From Sphaerimonospora thailandensis (GTDB lineage: Bacteria; Actinomycetota; Actinomycetes; Streptosporangiales; Streptosporangiaceae): DNA of 64,000 nt. Below the pieces are notes generated by a model. It worked only from the letters and a program-made list of their open reading frames with translations, had not been told where the DNA came from and did not search any database. Location: assembly GCF_016863115.1 (NCBI RefSeq), contig NZ_BOOG01000041.1, positions 1 to 64,000 on the forward strand, written 5' to 3'. This document shows, in pieces, positions 8,504-16,799 of the stretch. The stretch's first letter is position 1, and each line of letters opens with the position of its first letter. The position numbers were made by a program, and so were the translations under genes.

Positions 8504-9088
8504 GTGGCTGACGTCGTCATTTCCGTCGAACCGCGCAACGAGTTCGGCAAGGGCGCCGCGCGCAAGATCCGTCGCGCCCACAAGGTTCCCGCTGTGCTGT
8601 ACGGCCACGGCACCGAGCCGCGGCACCTGACCCTGCCGGGTCACGAGCTGCTGCTCGCGCTGCGCACGCCGAACGTGCTGATCCACCTCCAGGGCGAGGG
8701 CGTCGACGAGATCGCGCTGCCCAAGGGCGTCCAGCGCGACCCGATCAAGGGCTTCCTCGAGCACATCGACCTGCTCCTGGTCAAGCGGGGCGAGAAGGTC
8801 ACCGTCGAGATCCCGGTCACGGTCACGGGCGACCCGATCGGCAGTGCGATCGTCGACCAGCAGCTCGTCACGCTCGCCGTCGAGGCCGAGGCGACCGACA
8901 TCCCGACCGGTGTCGAGGTGGACGTCGCCGGCAAGGACGTCGGCTTCGTCGTCAACGCGGGCGACATCACGCTGCCGCAGGGCGCCACGCTGGTCGACGA
9001 CCCCGAGGCGCTGGTGCTGCACGTGATCGCCGCGCCGGCCGCCGCCCTGCCGGAGGCCGCCGAGGGCGAGGCCGCGGCCGCCGAGTAA
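8504..9088 (+). CDS. rplY: 50S ribosomal protein L25 / Ctc
   Basis: 194 residues. The GTG at 8504 is preceded by TAGGAG, giving MADVVISVEPRNEFGKGAARKIRRAHKVPAVLYGHG, the standard start of the long CTC form of L25. The N-terminal 5S-rRNA-binding domain covers about 1-93 and the C-terminal beta domain about 94-180, followed by an Ala/Glu-rich tail. It binds 5S rRNA in the large subunit and acts in general stress in Gram-positives. A strong hairpin follows. Confidence 0.95.
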   Translation: MADVVISVEPRNEFGKGAARKIRRAHKVPAVLYGHGTEPRHLTLPGHELLLALRTPNVLIHLQGEGVDEIALPKGVQRDPIKGFLEHIDLLLVKRGEKVTVEIPVTVTGDPIGSAIVDQQLVTLAVEAEATDIPTGVEVDVAGKDVGFVVNAGDITLPQGATLVDDPEALVLHVIAAPAAALPEAAEGEAAAAE

Positions 9089-9134
9089 CGGCCGAGCAAC
9101 GTACGAATCGACCGCCGCCATGACGGTCGAGTGA

Positions 9135-9171
9135 GAGAGTCCTCCACGGGATCGCCTGTGGAGGACTTCTC
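9135..9171 (+). terminator. Hairpin terminator after rplY
   Basis: GAGAGTCCTCCAC pairs with GTGGAGGACTTCTC (one bulge) around a 10-base loop, 46 bases after the rplY stop and 36 bases before pth. The downstream tract is only weakly T-rich, as is common in high-GC actinobacteria. Confidence 0.8.
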
Positions 9172-9206
9172 TGTTGTGATGACCACACCTGTCTGAGGAG
9201 ACGGCG

Positions 9207-9830
9207 ATGTTTTCCCGCGGCAATGGAGTCGCCGAACGGCGGTGGTTGATCGTCGGCCTGGGCAATCCGGGGCCGGAGTACGCCGGAAACCGGCACAACG
9301 TGGGTTTCATGGTGCTGGACGAGCTCGCCTCCCGGGTCGGCGGGCGGTTCAAGGCGCACCGGTCGCGAGCGGAGATCGTCGAGGGCAGGCTGGCGGGCAC
9401 GCCGGTCGTCCTGGTGAAGCCGCTGTCGTTCATGAACCTCTCCGGCGGCCCGGTCAAGGCGCTCGCCGACTTCTTCAAGGTCGCGCCGGACAGCGTGATC
9501 GTGGTGCACGACGAGCTGGACATTCCGTACGGCGCGTTGCGCACGAAGGCGGGCGGCGGCGACAACGGCCACAACGGGCTGAAGTCGATCACCAAGACCC
9601 TGGGCACCCGCGACTACCTGCGGATCCGCTTCGGCATCGGACGGCCTCCCGGGCGGATGGACCCGGCGACCTTCGTGCTGCGGGACTTCGCCACGGTGGA
9701 GCGCAAGGATCTGCCGTTCCTGGTCGACCGCACGGCCGACATGGCGGAGTCGCTGCTCACCGCCGGTGTCGAGGCCACCCAGAACAAGTTCCACGCGGCG
9801 GACCTCAACCCGGCGAAGCCGCCGCGCTGA
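9207..9830 (+). CDS. pth: Peptidyl-tRNA hydrolase
   Basis: 207 residues. It releases peptides from prematurely dissociated peptidyl-tRNA so the tRNA can be reused. The conserved opening [23 protein letters not shown] contains the catalytic His and substrate-binding Asn. Later landmarks are [20 protein letters not shown] and [13 protein letters not shown]. The start follows TGAGGAG. It sits 118 bases after rplY, beyond a hairpin, so it probably has its own promoter. The rplY-pth order is standard. Confidence 0.96.
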   Translation: MFSRGNGVAERRWLIVGLGNPGPEYAGNRHNVGFMVLDELASRVGGRFKAHRSRAEIVEGRLAGTPVVLVKPLSFMNLSGGPVKALADFFKVAPDSVIVVHDELDIPYGALRTKAGGGDNGHNGLKSITKTLGTRDYLRIRFGIGRPPGRMDPATFVLRDFATVERKDLPFLVDRTADMAESLLTAGVEATQNKFHAADLNPAKPPR

Positions 9831-9910
9831 AGCCGCACCCGCCGGACAGAACCGTCCGCTGAATGAGCGGCTGAATACACGCCGGAGCTGTCATCCGCAA
9901 TGACGACCTT

Positions 9911-9930
9911 GGGTGTTTCTATAATCACCC
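9911..9930 (+). promoter_or_regulatory. Promoter with perfect -10 box before the sugar transferase
   Basis: TATAAT at 9920-9925 is the sigma-70-type -10 consensus, rare by chance in this GC range, and is enclosed in the short dyad GGGTG...CACCC. No good -35 is obvious. Its place argues that the sugar-transferase coding region starts at the GTG at 9969, not at the upstream ATG at 9900. Confidence 0.5.
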
Positions 9931-9968
9931 TTGGTAGTCGAGTTGCGATCAGCAGCCTGGAGGCACGC

Positions 9969-10694
9969 GTGCTGGACGGTGAGATGCCCCCGGCGAGCAC
10001 CGGCAGTGAGTCGTTCACCGGCGGGCCGCCGCCCTCCATGCGGCCATCCGAGGTTCGACCGGCCGGGGCTTCACCATCCGGGCCGACGCGTGCGCGACGC
10101 CTCGGCAAGGCCTGCTTCGACCGGATGGTCGCCGCCGTCGCGCTGATCTTCCTGGGTCCGGTCATGGTCGCGATCGCCGTGGCCGTACGGCTCACCAGTC
10201 GCGGGCCGGCGCTGGTCGGCCGGCGGCGGATCGGCAGAGACGGCGCGGAGTTCACGCTCCTGAGATTCCGTACGACGCGGCAGGGCGCGCAGGACCGGAG
10301 GGTCGAGCTCCTCGGAGACCTCGTCAGCGACCGGCACGGCCCACTTCTCAAGATCGGGCGGGATCCGAGGGTGACGCCGCTCGGCGTCCGGCTGAGACGG
10401 CGTTCGCTCGACGAGCTCCCCCAACTGATCAACGTGCTGCGCGGTGACATGTCCCTGGTCGGCCCGCGCCCCATGCCGCCGGAGGAGGTCGAGCGGTACG
10501 GTGACCACGCGCGCGGGCGGCTGGTGGTCCGGCCGGGGATGACCGGGCCGTGGCAGGTTGACGGCGGCGCCGACCTGTCGTGGGAGGAATCGGTACGGTT
10601 GGACCTGCGTTATGTCGAGAACTGGTCTGTGATGTTGGATCTGCGGATCCTGTGGAAGACATGGTCCACGGTGGCCCGCCGGGCGGGAGCGTAG
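9969..10694 (+). CDS. Bacterial sugar transferase (undecaprenyl-phosphate type)
   Basis: 241 residues from the GTG at 9969, which has GGAGG five bases upstream; an ATG at 9900 is the alternative. The catalytic domain of the polyisoprenyl-phosphate sugar-1-phosphate transferase family occupies about residues 40-235: one hydrophobic re-entrant helix (VAAVALIFLGPVMVAIAVAV), LTSRGPALVGRRRIGRDG, SLDELPQLINVLRGDMSLVGPRP, then RPGMTGPWQVDG. The usual KFRSM is LRFRTT here. It would place the first sugar phosphate on undecaprenyl phosphate at the membrane. There are no other polysaccharide genes nearby; cysQ starts three bases after it ends. Confidence 0.85.
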   Translation: MLDGEMPPASTGSESFTGGPPPSMRPSEVRPAGASPSGPTRARRLGKACFDRMVAAVALIFLGPVMVAIAVAVRLTSRGPALVGRRRIGRDGAEFTLLRFRTTRQGAQDRRVELLGDLVSDRHGPLLKIGRDPRVTPLGVRLRRRSLDELPQLINVLRGDMSLVGPRPMPPEEVERYGDHARGRLVVRPGMTGPWQVDGGADLSWEESVRLDLRYVENWSVMLDLRILWKTWSTVARRAGA

Positions 10695-10697
10695 CTG

Positions 10698-11486
10698 ATG
10701 ACGATCCGGGACGACCATTCCCTCGCCGGTGACCTGGCCACCGAGGCGGGGGAGCGGCTCCTCGAGCTCCGCGCCCGTCACGGGTTCGAGGATCAGCGGG
10801 CCCTGCGGGACGCCGGCGATCGCGCCGCGCACGTCTTCCTCACCGAGGCCCTGGCGCGTCTGCGGCCCGGCGACGCGGTGCTGTCGGAGGAGGCGACCCG
10901 CGAGGAGCGGGCCGATCCCCGGCGGCTGTCCGCCCGGCGGGTGTGGATCGTCGATCCTCTCGACGGCACCCGCGAGTTCGGCGAGGCCGGCCGGTCCGAC
11001 TGGGCCGTGCACGTCGCCCTGTGGGAGGACGGGAGGCTGGCAGCGGGCGCCGTCGCGCTCCCGGCTCAGGGCCGTACGCTCACGACGGCGAAACCACCCG
11101 TCCTGCCGGAGCCGGCGGGACGGTTCCGCATCGCGGTCAGCCGCAGCCGTCCTGCCGAGTTTCTCCCGGAGCTGGCCGATCAGGTGGGCGCGGAGCTCGT
11201 ACCGATCGGATCCGCCGGAGGCAAGATCGCCGCAGTGCTGAGCGGCGAGGCCGAGGCGTACGTCCACGCCGGCGGGCAGTACGAGTGGGACTCGGCGGCT
11301 CCGGTGGCGGTGGCGCTCGCGGCGGGAGCCCACGCGAGCAGGATCGATGGCGCAACGCTGACCTACAACCGGGCAGACCCGTGGCTCCCGGATATCCTGG
11401 TCTCCCTACCGGATCTGGCGACAACCCTGCTCGCCGGAATCCGTGACCTGCAGTCTCCCCTAAGGAAGCCCAATGCTTCAGCGTGA
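10698..11486 (+). CDS. cysQ: 3'(2'),5'-bisphosphate nucleotidase
   Basis: 262 residues of the inositol-monophosphatase fold. Metal-binding motifs are LSEEAT (the Glu pair), IVDPLDGTREF and, near the C-terminus, YEWDSAAPVAVA. CysQ hydrolyses PAP, the by-product of PAPS-dependent sulfation or reduction, to AMP. Its 3' end overlaps the cysD start by 14 bases, so the two are co-transcribed and probably translationally coupled. That fits removal of PAP where PAPS is consumed. Confidence 0.9.
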   Translation: MTIRDDHSLAGDLATEAGERLLELRARHGFEDQRALRDAGDRAAHVFLTEALARLRPGDAVLSEEATREERADPRRLSARRVWIVDPLDGTREFGEAGRSDWAVHVALWEDGRLAAGAVALPAQGRTLTTAKPPVLPEPAGRFRIAVSRSRPAEFLPELADQVGAELVPIGSAGGKIAAVLSGEAEAYVHAGGQYEWDSAAPVAVALAAGAHASRIDGATLTYNRADPWLPDILVSLPDLATTLLAGIRDLQSPLRKPNASA

Positions 11487-12387
11487 CTACACGACGTCGC
11501 AGCTCGACGTGCTCGAAGCCGAGGCGATCCACATCATGCGTGAGGTCGCGGCGGAGTTCGAACGGCCGTGTCTGCTCTTCTCGGGCGGCAAGGACTCGAT
11601 CGTGATGCTGCGGGTCGCGGAGAAGGCGTTCTGGCCCGCCCCCATTCCGTTCCCCCTCATGCATGTGGACACCGGCCACAACTTCCCCGAAGTGATCGAG
11701 TTCAGGGACCGGCGGGTGGCCGAGCTGGGCGTGCGGCTCGTCGTCGCCTCGGTCCAGGCGTCCATCGACACGGGCCGGGTGGTCGAGCAGACCGGGCGGC
11801 GGGCCTCCCGCAACCGGCTGCAGACCACCACGCTGCTCGACGGGATCGAGGACAACCGGTTCGACGCGGTGTTCGGCGGCGGCAGGCGCGACGAGGAGAA
11901 GGCCCGGGCCAAGGAGCGGGTGTTCTCCTTCCGCGACGAGTTCGGCCAGTGGGACCCCAAGAACCAGCGGCCCGAGCTGTGGAACCTCTACAACACCCGG
12001 ATCCGCACGGGTGAGCACATCAGGGTGTTCCCGCTGTCCAACTGGACCGAGCTGGACGTGTGGCACTACATCCGGCGGGAGGGCGTGGAGATCCCGTCGA
12101 TCTACTACGCGCACACCCGGAAGGTCTTCGAGCGCGACGGCATGCTGCTCGCCGACGCGACCGTGGTCCAGCGGGGCGACGACGAGCCCGTCTTCGAGGC
12201 CATGGTCCGCTATCGCACGGTGGGCGACATGACCTGCACCGGAGCCGTGGAGTCCACCGCCACGACGGTGGACCAGATCATCGACGAGATCGCCGCCACC
12301 CGGATCACCGAGCGCGGCGCCACCCGGGCCGACGACCGGGCCTCCGAGGCCGCGATGGAAGACCGCAAGAAGGAAGGCTACTTCTGA
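11473..12387 (+). CDS. cysD: Sulfate adenylyltransferase subunit 2
   Basis: 304 residues of the PP-loop pyrophosphatase superfamily. LLFSGGKDSIVMLRVAEKAF (about 36-55) is the ATP-binding PP-loop and HVDTGHNFPEVIEFRD follows. GGGRRDEEKARAKERVFSFRD and the end EDRKKEGYF are diagnostic of CysD. With CysN it forms adenylyl sulfate (APS) from ATP and sulfate in the cytosol. It starts inside cysQ after a CTAAGGAAG site. Its stop shares one base with a 32-codon ORF that leads directly into cysN. Confidence 0.97.
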   Translation: MLQRDYTTSQLDVLEAEAIHIMREVAAEFERPCLLFSGGKDSIVMLRVAEKAFWPAPIPFPLMHVDTGHNFPEVIEFRDRRVAELGVRLVVASVQASIDTGRVVEQTGRRASRNRLQTTTLLDGIEDNRFDAVFGGGRRDEEKARAKERVFSFRDEFGQWDPKNQRPELWNLYNTRIRTGEHIRVFPLSNWTELDVWHYIRREGVEIPSIYYAHTRKVFERDGMLLADATVVQRGDDEPVFEAMVRYRTVGDMTCTGAVESTATTVDQIIDEIAATRITERGATRADDRASEAAMEDRKKEGYF

Positions 12388-12485
12388 TGCGCCTTCCCAT
12401 GGCCCGCGGCGCTTTCGCACGCGCGGGTGATCTTCCGGGTGCGAGCCGTACGACCTTCGCCAAAGCTGGAGTAGCGGGAGAGTAA
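12387..12485 (+). CDS. Candidate 32-residue ORF bridging cysD and cysN
   Basis: Reads MRLPMARGAFARAGDLPGA, then SRTTFAKAGVAGE, and stop. Its ATG uses the last base of the cysD stop (TGATG) and its TAA shares a base with the cysN ATG (TAATG), so all three frames are linked head to tail with single-base overlaps. It is basic and resembles nothing I recognise. It could be a real small protein, or merely a way for ribosomes leaving cysD to reach cysN by re-initiation. A GCGGGAGAG site at its end could also serve cysN directly. Confidence 0.4.
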   Translation: MRLPMARGAFARAGDLPGASRTTFAKAGVAGE

Positions 12486-13747
12486 TGGACATCCTTCGTT
12501 TCGCGACGGCGGGAAGTGTCGACGACGGCAAGTCCACGCTGATCGGACGGCTGCTCTTCGACTCCAAGGCGATCTTCGAGGACCAGTTGGAGGCCGTGGA
12601 GCGCACCTCGCGCGACCGCGGCACCGAATACACCGATCTGTCCTTGCTGACCGACGGCCTGCGTGCCGAGCGGGAGCAGGGCATCACGATCGACGTCGCC
12701 TACCGCTACTTCGCCACCCCCAGGCGGAAGTTCATCATCGCCGACACCCCGGGTCATATCCAGTACACCCGGAACATGGTGACCGGCGCCTCGACGGCCG
12801 ACCTGGCGATCATCCTGATCGACGCGCGCAAGGGCGTGCTGGAGCAGTCGCGGCGGCACGCGTTCCTCGCGACGCTGCTGCGGGTGCCGCACCTCGTGCT
12901 CGCGGTGAACAAGATGGACCTGGTCGACTACTCCGAGGAGCGGTTCGAGGAGATCCGTGAGGAGTTCACCGCGTTCGCGTCGAAGCTGAACGCGACGGAC
13001 CTCACGTTCGTTCCGATCTCCGCGCTGCACGGCGACAACGTGGTCGCCCGTTCGGAGAACATGCCGTGGTACGGCGGCTCCTCGCTGCTCCACCACCTGG
13101 AGAACGTGCACATCGCCTCCGACCGCAACCTGGTCGACGTACGGTTCCCGGTGCAGTACGTCATCCGGCCGCACAGCGCCACCAGCCAGGAACTGCACGA
13201 CTACCGCGGGTACGCCGGGCAGGTCGCCGGGGGGGTGCTCAAGGCCGGCGACGAGGTCATGCACCTGCCCTCGGGGCTCACCACCACGATCAAGGCGATC
13301 GACACGTTCGAGGGCCGGGTGGAGGAGGCGTTCTCCCCCATGTCGGTCACGCTCCGGCTGGACGACGACATCGACATCTCGCGCGGCGACATGATCTGCC
13401 GGCCGAACAACCAGCCGAAGGCCGCCCAGGAGATCGAGGCGATGATCTGCTGGATGGCCGACGGCCTCAAGCTGCAGCCCCGGACCAAGCTCGTGATCAA
13501 GCACACCACGCGTACGGCCCGGGCCCTGGTCAGGGACCTGCACTACCGGCTCGACGTCAACACCCTGCACCGGGACGAGACGGCGACCTCGCTCGGCCTC
13601 AACGAGATCGGCCGGGTGTCGCTGCGCACGACCCAGCCGCTTTTCGTGGACGAGTACGCGCGCAACCGCCTCACCGGCGGGTTCATCCTGATCGACGAGG
13701 CCACCAACGGCACGGTCGGCGCCGGAATGATCATCGACTCGCACTGA
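12485..13747 (+). CDS. cysN: Sulfate adenylyltransferase subunit 1 (GTPase)
   Basis: 420 residues of the translation-factor GTPase class. G1 is TAGSVDDGKSTLIGRLLFDSK (about 8-28), G2 REQGITIDVAYRYF, G3 DTPGHIQY and G4 NKMDLVDY. EF-Tu-like beta barrels follow. GTP hydrolysis by CysN drives APS formation by CysD. There is no C-terminal APS-kinase fusion; the kinase is encoded separately at 43291-44547. The start is the ATG overlapping the preceding small ORF, with GGGAGAG just before it. A strong hairpin ends the operon. Confidence 0.97.
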   Translation: MDILRFATAGSVDDGKSTLIGRLLFDSKAIFEDQLEAVERTSRDRGTEYTDLSLLTDGLRAEREQGITIDVAYRYFATPRRKFIIADTPGHIQYTRNMVTGASTADLAIILIDARKGVLEQSRRHAFLATLLRVPHLVLAVNKMDLVDYSEERFEEIREEFTAFASKLNATDLTFVPISALHGDNVVARSENMPWYGGSSLLHHLENVHIASDRNLVDVRFPVQYVIRPHSATSQELHDYRGYAGQVAGGVLKAGDEVMHLPSGLTTTIKAIDTFEGRVEEAFSPMSVTLRLDDDIDISRGDMICRPNNQPKAAQEIEAMICWMADGLKLQPRTKLVIKHTTRTARALVRDLHYRLDVNTLHRDETATSLGLNEIGRVSLRTTQPLFVDEYARNRLTGGFILIDEATNGTVGAGMIIDSH

Positions 13748-13757
13748 GGTTCTCGAA

Positions 13758-13796
13758 GGGGGACGGGCGGGAACGCCGGAGCACCCGCCCACCCCC
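13758..13796 (+). terminator. Hairpin terminator after cysN
   Basis: GGGGGACGGGCGGG pairs with CACCCGCCCACCCCC across a 10-base loop, 10 bases after the cysN stop. The stem is very stable, and the lack of a T-run is usual for this GC range. Confidence 0.75.
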
Positions 13797-13950
13797 ATGT
13801 TCACGTCTCGAATGACAAACCTGAAATTACACGTGCGACGTCTGGGTACGGAGATCCCCAGAGCCGAGTAGATCATCGGAGCATCCCCGATCCGGCGGTA
13901 ACACCCCGCGTTAGGTTCATCGCGTTTCGTATCGATAACGTGGAGGACCA

Positions 13951-15066
13951 GTGGCCGAGGCCGATCCGGTGATCTTCATAGGGGGGCTCGGGCGTAGCGG
14001 CAGCATGCTGCTGGAACGCCTGCTCGGTGAGCTGCCCGGGGTCGCGCCGCTCGGAGAGGTCGCCCACCTGTGGCGGCACGGCGTACAGGCGGGCGAACCC
14101 TGTGGTTGCGGGCAGCCGTTCGAGCATTGCCCGTTCTGGCGGAAGGTGGGCGCCCGAGGCTTCGGCCAGTGGCGGGAGAGCCAGATCGGATGGCTGAGGC
14201 GGCTGTGTGTGCGGGTCGACCGTACCCGCCGCATCCCGGCGTACGCCCTCGGGTTCGTGTCGCGAGAGGCGGAGTTGGTCGAGTACGTCCGCTCGTACAC
14301 CCGGATCTACGCCGCGGCCGCCGAGATCGCCGACGCCCACACCGTCGTGGACTCGAGCAGGCACGCCTCCCTGGCGTACTGTCTATCCGCGATCATGGAT
14401 CTGCGGATCGTCCATCTGGTGCGCGACCCGCGGGCGGTGGCTGCTTCCAGGCGCGGAAAGGCGCGGCACAGGAAGCCGCGCCTGCCGGAGGACGGTCGGC
14501 CGACGACCCGGCCGGAGGCCCGGTGGACGCCGGTCAGGACGGCCGTCGACTGGTTCGTGCAGAACCTCGCCTTCGAGTTCCTCCGGGGCAAGGGCGTGGA
14601 CGTCGTCCGCGTCCGCTACGAGGACCTGCTGGCCCGGCCGGCGGAGACGCTGGACGCGTTGACCACCCGGCTCGGCCTGCCGCACGCGACGGAGTCCTTC
14701 GCGTTCCTCGGCGATCGGCAGGCGCGGATCGGCGTCGCGCACACCGTCGCAGGCAATCCGCTGCGGTTCGGCGTCGGCCGGATCGGGTTCCGTGACCGTC
14801 CGGTGAAGCTGCCGGCCACCCACCGGTGGCTGGTCACCGCGCTGACGTGGCCGTTGCTCCTCCTGTACGGCTACCGCCTCGGCGGCCTGACGCCACGGCG
14901 ACGGGCGACCGCGTCGCGGGTCCGACGGCCGCATATCATCGACGGCGCATCGTCCTCCGAGCCTGCGAGAGTCCATGTTCCGCACACTGATGAAGTCGAA
15001 GATCCACCGTGCCACCGTCACCCAGGCCGACCTGCACTACGTCGGATCAGTCACCATCAGCGCTGA
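13951..15066 (+). CDS. PAPS-dependent sulfotransferase family protein
   Basis: 371 residues starting at GTG after [29 protein letters not shown] (about 7-26) is the 5'-phosphosulfate-binding loop. [21 protein letters not shown] (about 149-169) matches the 3'-phosphate-binding RDPR motif, and [17 protein letters not shown] is also typical. The cluster [13 protein letters not shown] near 50 is common in actinobacterial members. It transfers sulfate from PAPS to an unknown small molecule or glycolipid. Its position right after cysQDN links it to sulfate activation. The last 30 codons run through the start of panD, an unusually long 92-base overlap. Confidence 0.85.
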   Translation: MAEADPVIFIGGLGRSGSMLLERLLGELPGVAPLGEVAHLWRHGVQAGEPCGCGQPFEHCPFWRKVGARGFGQWRESQIGWLRRLCVRVDRTRRIPAYALGFVSREAELVEYVRSYTRIYAAAAEIADAHTVVDSSRHASLAYCLSAIMDLRIVHLVRDPRAVAASRRGKARHRKPRLPEDGRPTTRPEARWTPVRTAVDWFVQNLAFEFLRGKGVDVVRVRYEDLLARPAETLDALTTRLGLPHATESFAFLGDRQARIGVAHTVAGNPLRFGVGRIGFRDRPVKLPATHRWLVTALTWPLLLLYGYRLGGLTPRRRATASRVRRPHIIDGASSSEPARVHVPHTDEVEDPPCHRHPGRPALRRISHHQR

Positions 15067-15397
15067 CCTCATGGCCGCGGCCGATCTCGTGGCGGGCGAG
15101 AAGGTCGACATCGTCGACATAGACAACGGCAACCGCCTGTCGACGTACGTCATCGAGGGTCCGGCGGGTTCCGGGGTGATCGGGATCAACGGCGCCGCGG
15201 CCCGGCTCGTCGGCGTGGGCGACCTCGTGATCATCATCGCGTACGCGCTGGTGGCCGAGGAGGAGCTGGGCTCCCTCAAGCCGAGCGTGGTCTTCGTCGA
15301 CCGGGACAACAAGATCGTCCAAGTCGGCGCCGACCCCGCCGACGCCCCCGACGGAACCGGCCTGACCCGCGGCGACACAGTCAACCCCACCGGTTGA
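14975..15397 (+). CDS. panD: Aspartate 1-decarboxylase
   Basis: 140 residues opening [28 protein letters not shown], the classical PanD sequence. The GS at 25-26 is the self-cleavage site that generates the catalytic pyruvoyl group. LSTYVIEG and the [22 protein letters not shown] core follow. It makes beta-alanine from aspartate for pantothenate and CoA synthesis. No other pan genes are nearby. The start lies inside the sulfotransferase gene in another frame, with GCGAGAG upstream; an ATG at 14990 is possible but would remove conserved residues. Confidence 0.95.
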   Translation: MFRTLMKSKIHRATVTQADLHYVGSVTISADLMAAADLVAGEKVDIVDIDNGNRLSTYVIEGPAGSGVIGINGAAARLVGVGDLVIIIAYALVAEEELGSLKPSVVFVDRDNKIVQVGADPADAPDGTGLTRGDTVNPTG

Positions 15398-15432
15398 CGG
15401 CAGCGCTGGGCGCTCCACGCGACGGTGTATGT

Positions 15433-15454
15433 ACTTCGGAATACGTTTCGAAGT
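15433..15454. terminator. Short hairpin after panD
   Basis: ACTTCGGAA and TTTCGAAGT form a 9-base stem with one mismatch around TACG, 36 bases after the panD stop. It could end the panD transcript or serve as an operator for the downstream methyltransferase. Confidence 0.4.
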
Positions 15455-15546
15455 GAAGGTGCTCAGGTCACTGGAGGGTCGAATCGCGGCGATCCGCATC
15501 GAGTACGTCCTGCCGGATTGTCGGTGGCGGTTGTGATGATGCGGTC

Positions 15547-16194
15547 ATGACATCGACTCCTTCCATCGCCGAATACTGGGACGCCGAGGCCGGGCGCTTC
15601 GACGAGGAAACCGATCACGGGCTCAGGGACGCCTCGGTGCGGGCTGCCTGGGCAGAGCGGCTGCGGGCGTGGTTGCCCGACAGCCCGTCAAACGTGCTGG
15701 ATCTGGGCTGCGGGACCGGATCGCTGAGCCTTCTTCTGGCCGAGCAGGGGCACCGGCCGGTGGGAGTCGATCTCTCGCGGAGGATGGTCGAGCAGGCCCG
15801 AACCAAGCTGACCGGAACCGGAGTCTGTGCCGAGGTGATGGTTGGTGATGCGGGAGATCCGCCGGTGGGAGAGCGACGGTTCGATGTGGTTCTGGCCCGG
15901 CACCTGCTGTGGACGCTGCCCGATCCGCAGGCCGCGCTGCGCCGCTGGATCGGGCTGCTGCGGCCGGGCGGCCGCCTCGTGCTGGTCGAGGGTCGGTGGA
16001 ACACTCCGTCGGATGGCCTCTCGTACGCCCAGGGGGCCGAGTCCATGCCCTGGATGGGCGGCGTGAGCGCCGCCACGCTCGTGGACTCGCTCGAAGGGTT
16101 GGTGGCCGATCAGAGGGTCGAGCCGCTGACCGATCCGACGCTGTGGGGTCGTGAGATCGACGACGAACGGTACGCCCTCATCGCCATGACCTGA
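15547..16194 (+). CDS. Class I SAM-dependent methyltransferase
   Basis: 215 residues of UbiE/Methyltransf_11 type. VLDLGCGTGSLSLLLAEQGH (about 50-69) is the SAM loop, GVDLSRRMVEQA motif II, FDVVLARHLLWTLPDP motif IV and LLRPGGRLVLVEG motif V. The N-terminus IAEYWDAEAGRFDEETDHG is the lid seen in small-molecule methyltransferases. The substrate cannot be deduced. It stands alone, with no clear Shine-Dalgarno before the ATG, and is unrelated in sequence to tam at 1475. Confidence 0.85.
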   Translation: MTSTPSIAEYWDAEAGRFDEETDHGLRDASVRAAWAERLRAWLPDSPSNVLDLGCGTGSLSLLLAEQGHRPVGVDLSRRMVEQARTKLTGTGVCAEVMVGDAGDPPVGERRFDVVLARHLLWTLPDPQAALRRWIGLLRPGGRLVLVEGRWNTPSDGLSYAQGAESMPWMGGVSAATLVDSLEGLVADQRVEPLTDPTLWGREIDDERYALIAMT

Positions 16195-16326
16195 CCGTGC
16201 TCCCCTGGGAACCGTGCCGTAATGCCACCTCCCGGCGTTTGGGGGCTCCAGCGCTCATAGAGCGTGTCTTTCGCAGGCCGTTGAGTTACAGTTATTTCAG
16301 ATGTGGTTCCGTCTGTGGAGGTGGTC

Positions 16327-16776
16327 ATGTCGCGCACCGGCATCCTGGCTCGTGCCACATGTGTTGAGCCGATCGACAGCGATCGTGAGTTGCTTGCTGA
16401 ACTCCGGTCTGCCGATCCACCATGCGCGCGGTTGGTGCTGCGCGGATCCGACGGCCGAGACACCGTGCTGCCGGAGGGGCTCGTGCGCCTGGTACTAGCC
16501 GCAGCCCAGGATTTGGCGAAGGGTAACTCCATAGTGGCTCTGCCAGTAGAGACCCGACTGACTCCGAGTGAGGCCGCCCAACTGCTCGGCCTGTCACGGC
16601 CCTTCATTGTGCGCTTGCTCGACGAAGGTGAGATCCCGTCTCAGCACCTGCCTGGCAGCCGTCATCGTCTCGTCCGGCTCACAGACATCTTGGAGTTCCA
16701 GGCGAGACGGGAGCGGCGTGCAGAAGGCCGTAGCAGGATCATTGAAGCCGCAGAGGAGGCAGAGCTGCCCTACTGA
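16327..16776 (+). CDS. Excisionase-type HTH antitoxin (partner of PIN toxin)
   Basis: 149 residues from the ATG at 16327, which follows GGAGGTGG; a slightly longer upstream start is possible. The first 70 residues are a mixed alpha/beta dimerisation-type region. Residues about 74-125 (TRLTPSEAAQLLGLSRPFIVRLL, then GSRHRLVRLTDILEF) form a MerR/excisionase-like helix-turn-helix. The gene lies 23 bases before a PIN-domain gene, the organisation of type II toxin-antitoxin loci in which the HTH protein neutralises the nuclease and represses the operon. Confidence 0.75.
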   Translation: MSRTGILARATCVEPIDSDRELLAELRSADPPCARLVLRGSDGRDTVLPEGLVRLVLAAAQDLAKGNSIVALPVETRLTPSEAAQLLGLSRPFIVRLLDEGEIPSQHLPGSRHRLVRLTDILEFQARRERRAEGRSRIIEAAEEAELPY

Positions 16777-16799
16777 CATTTCTCTGGGGGTATCAACTG

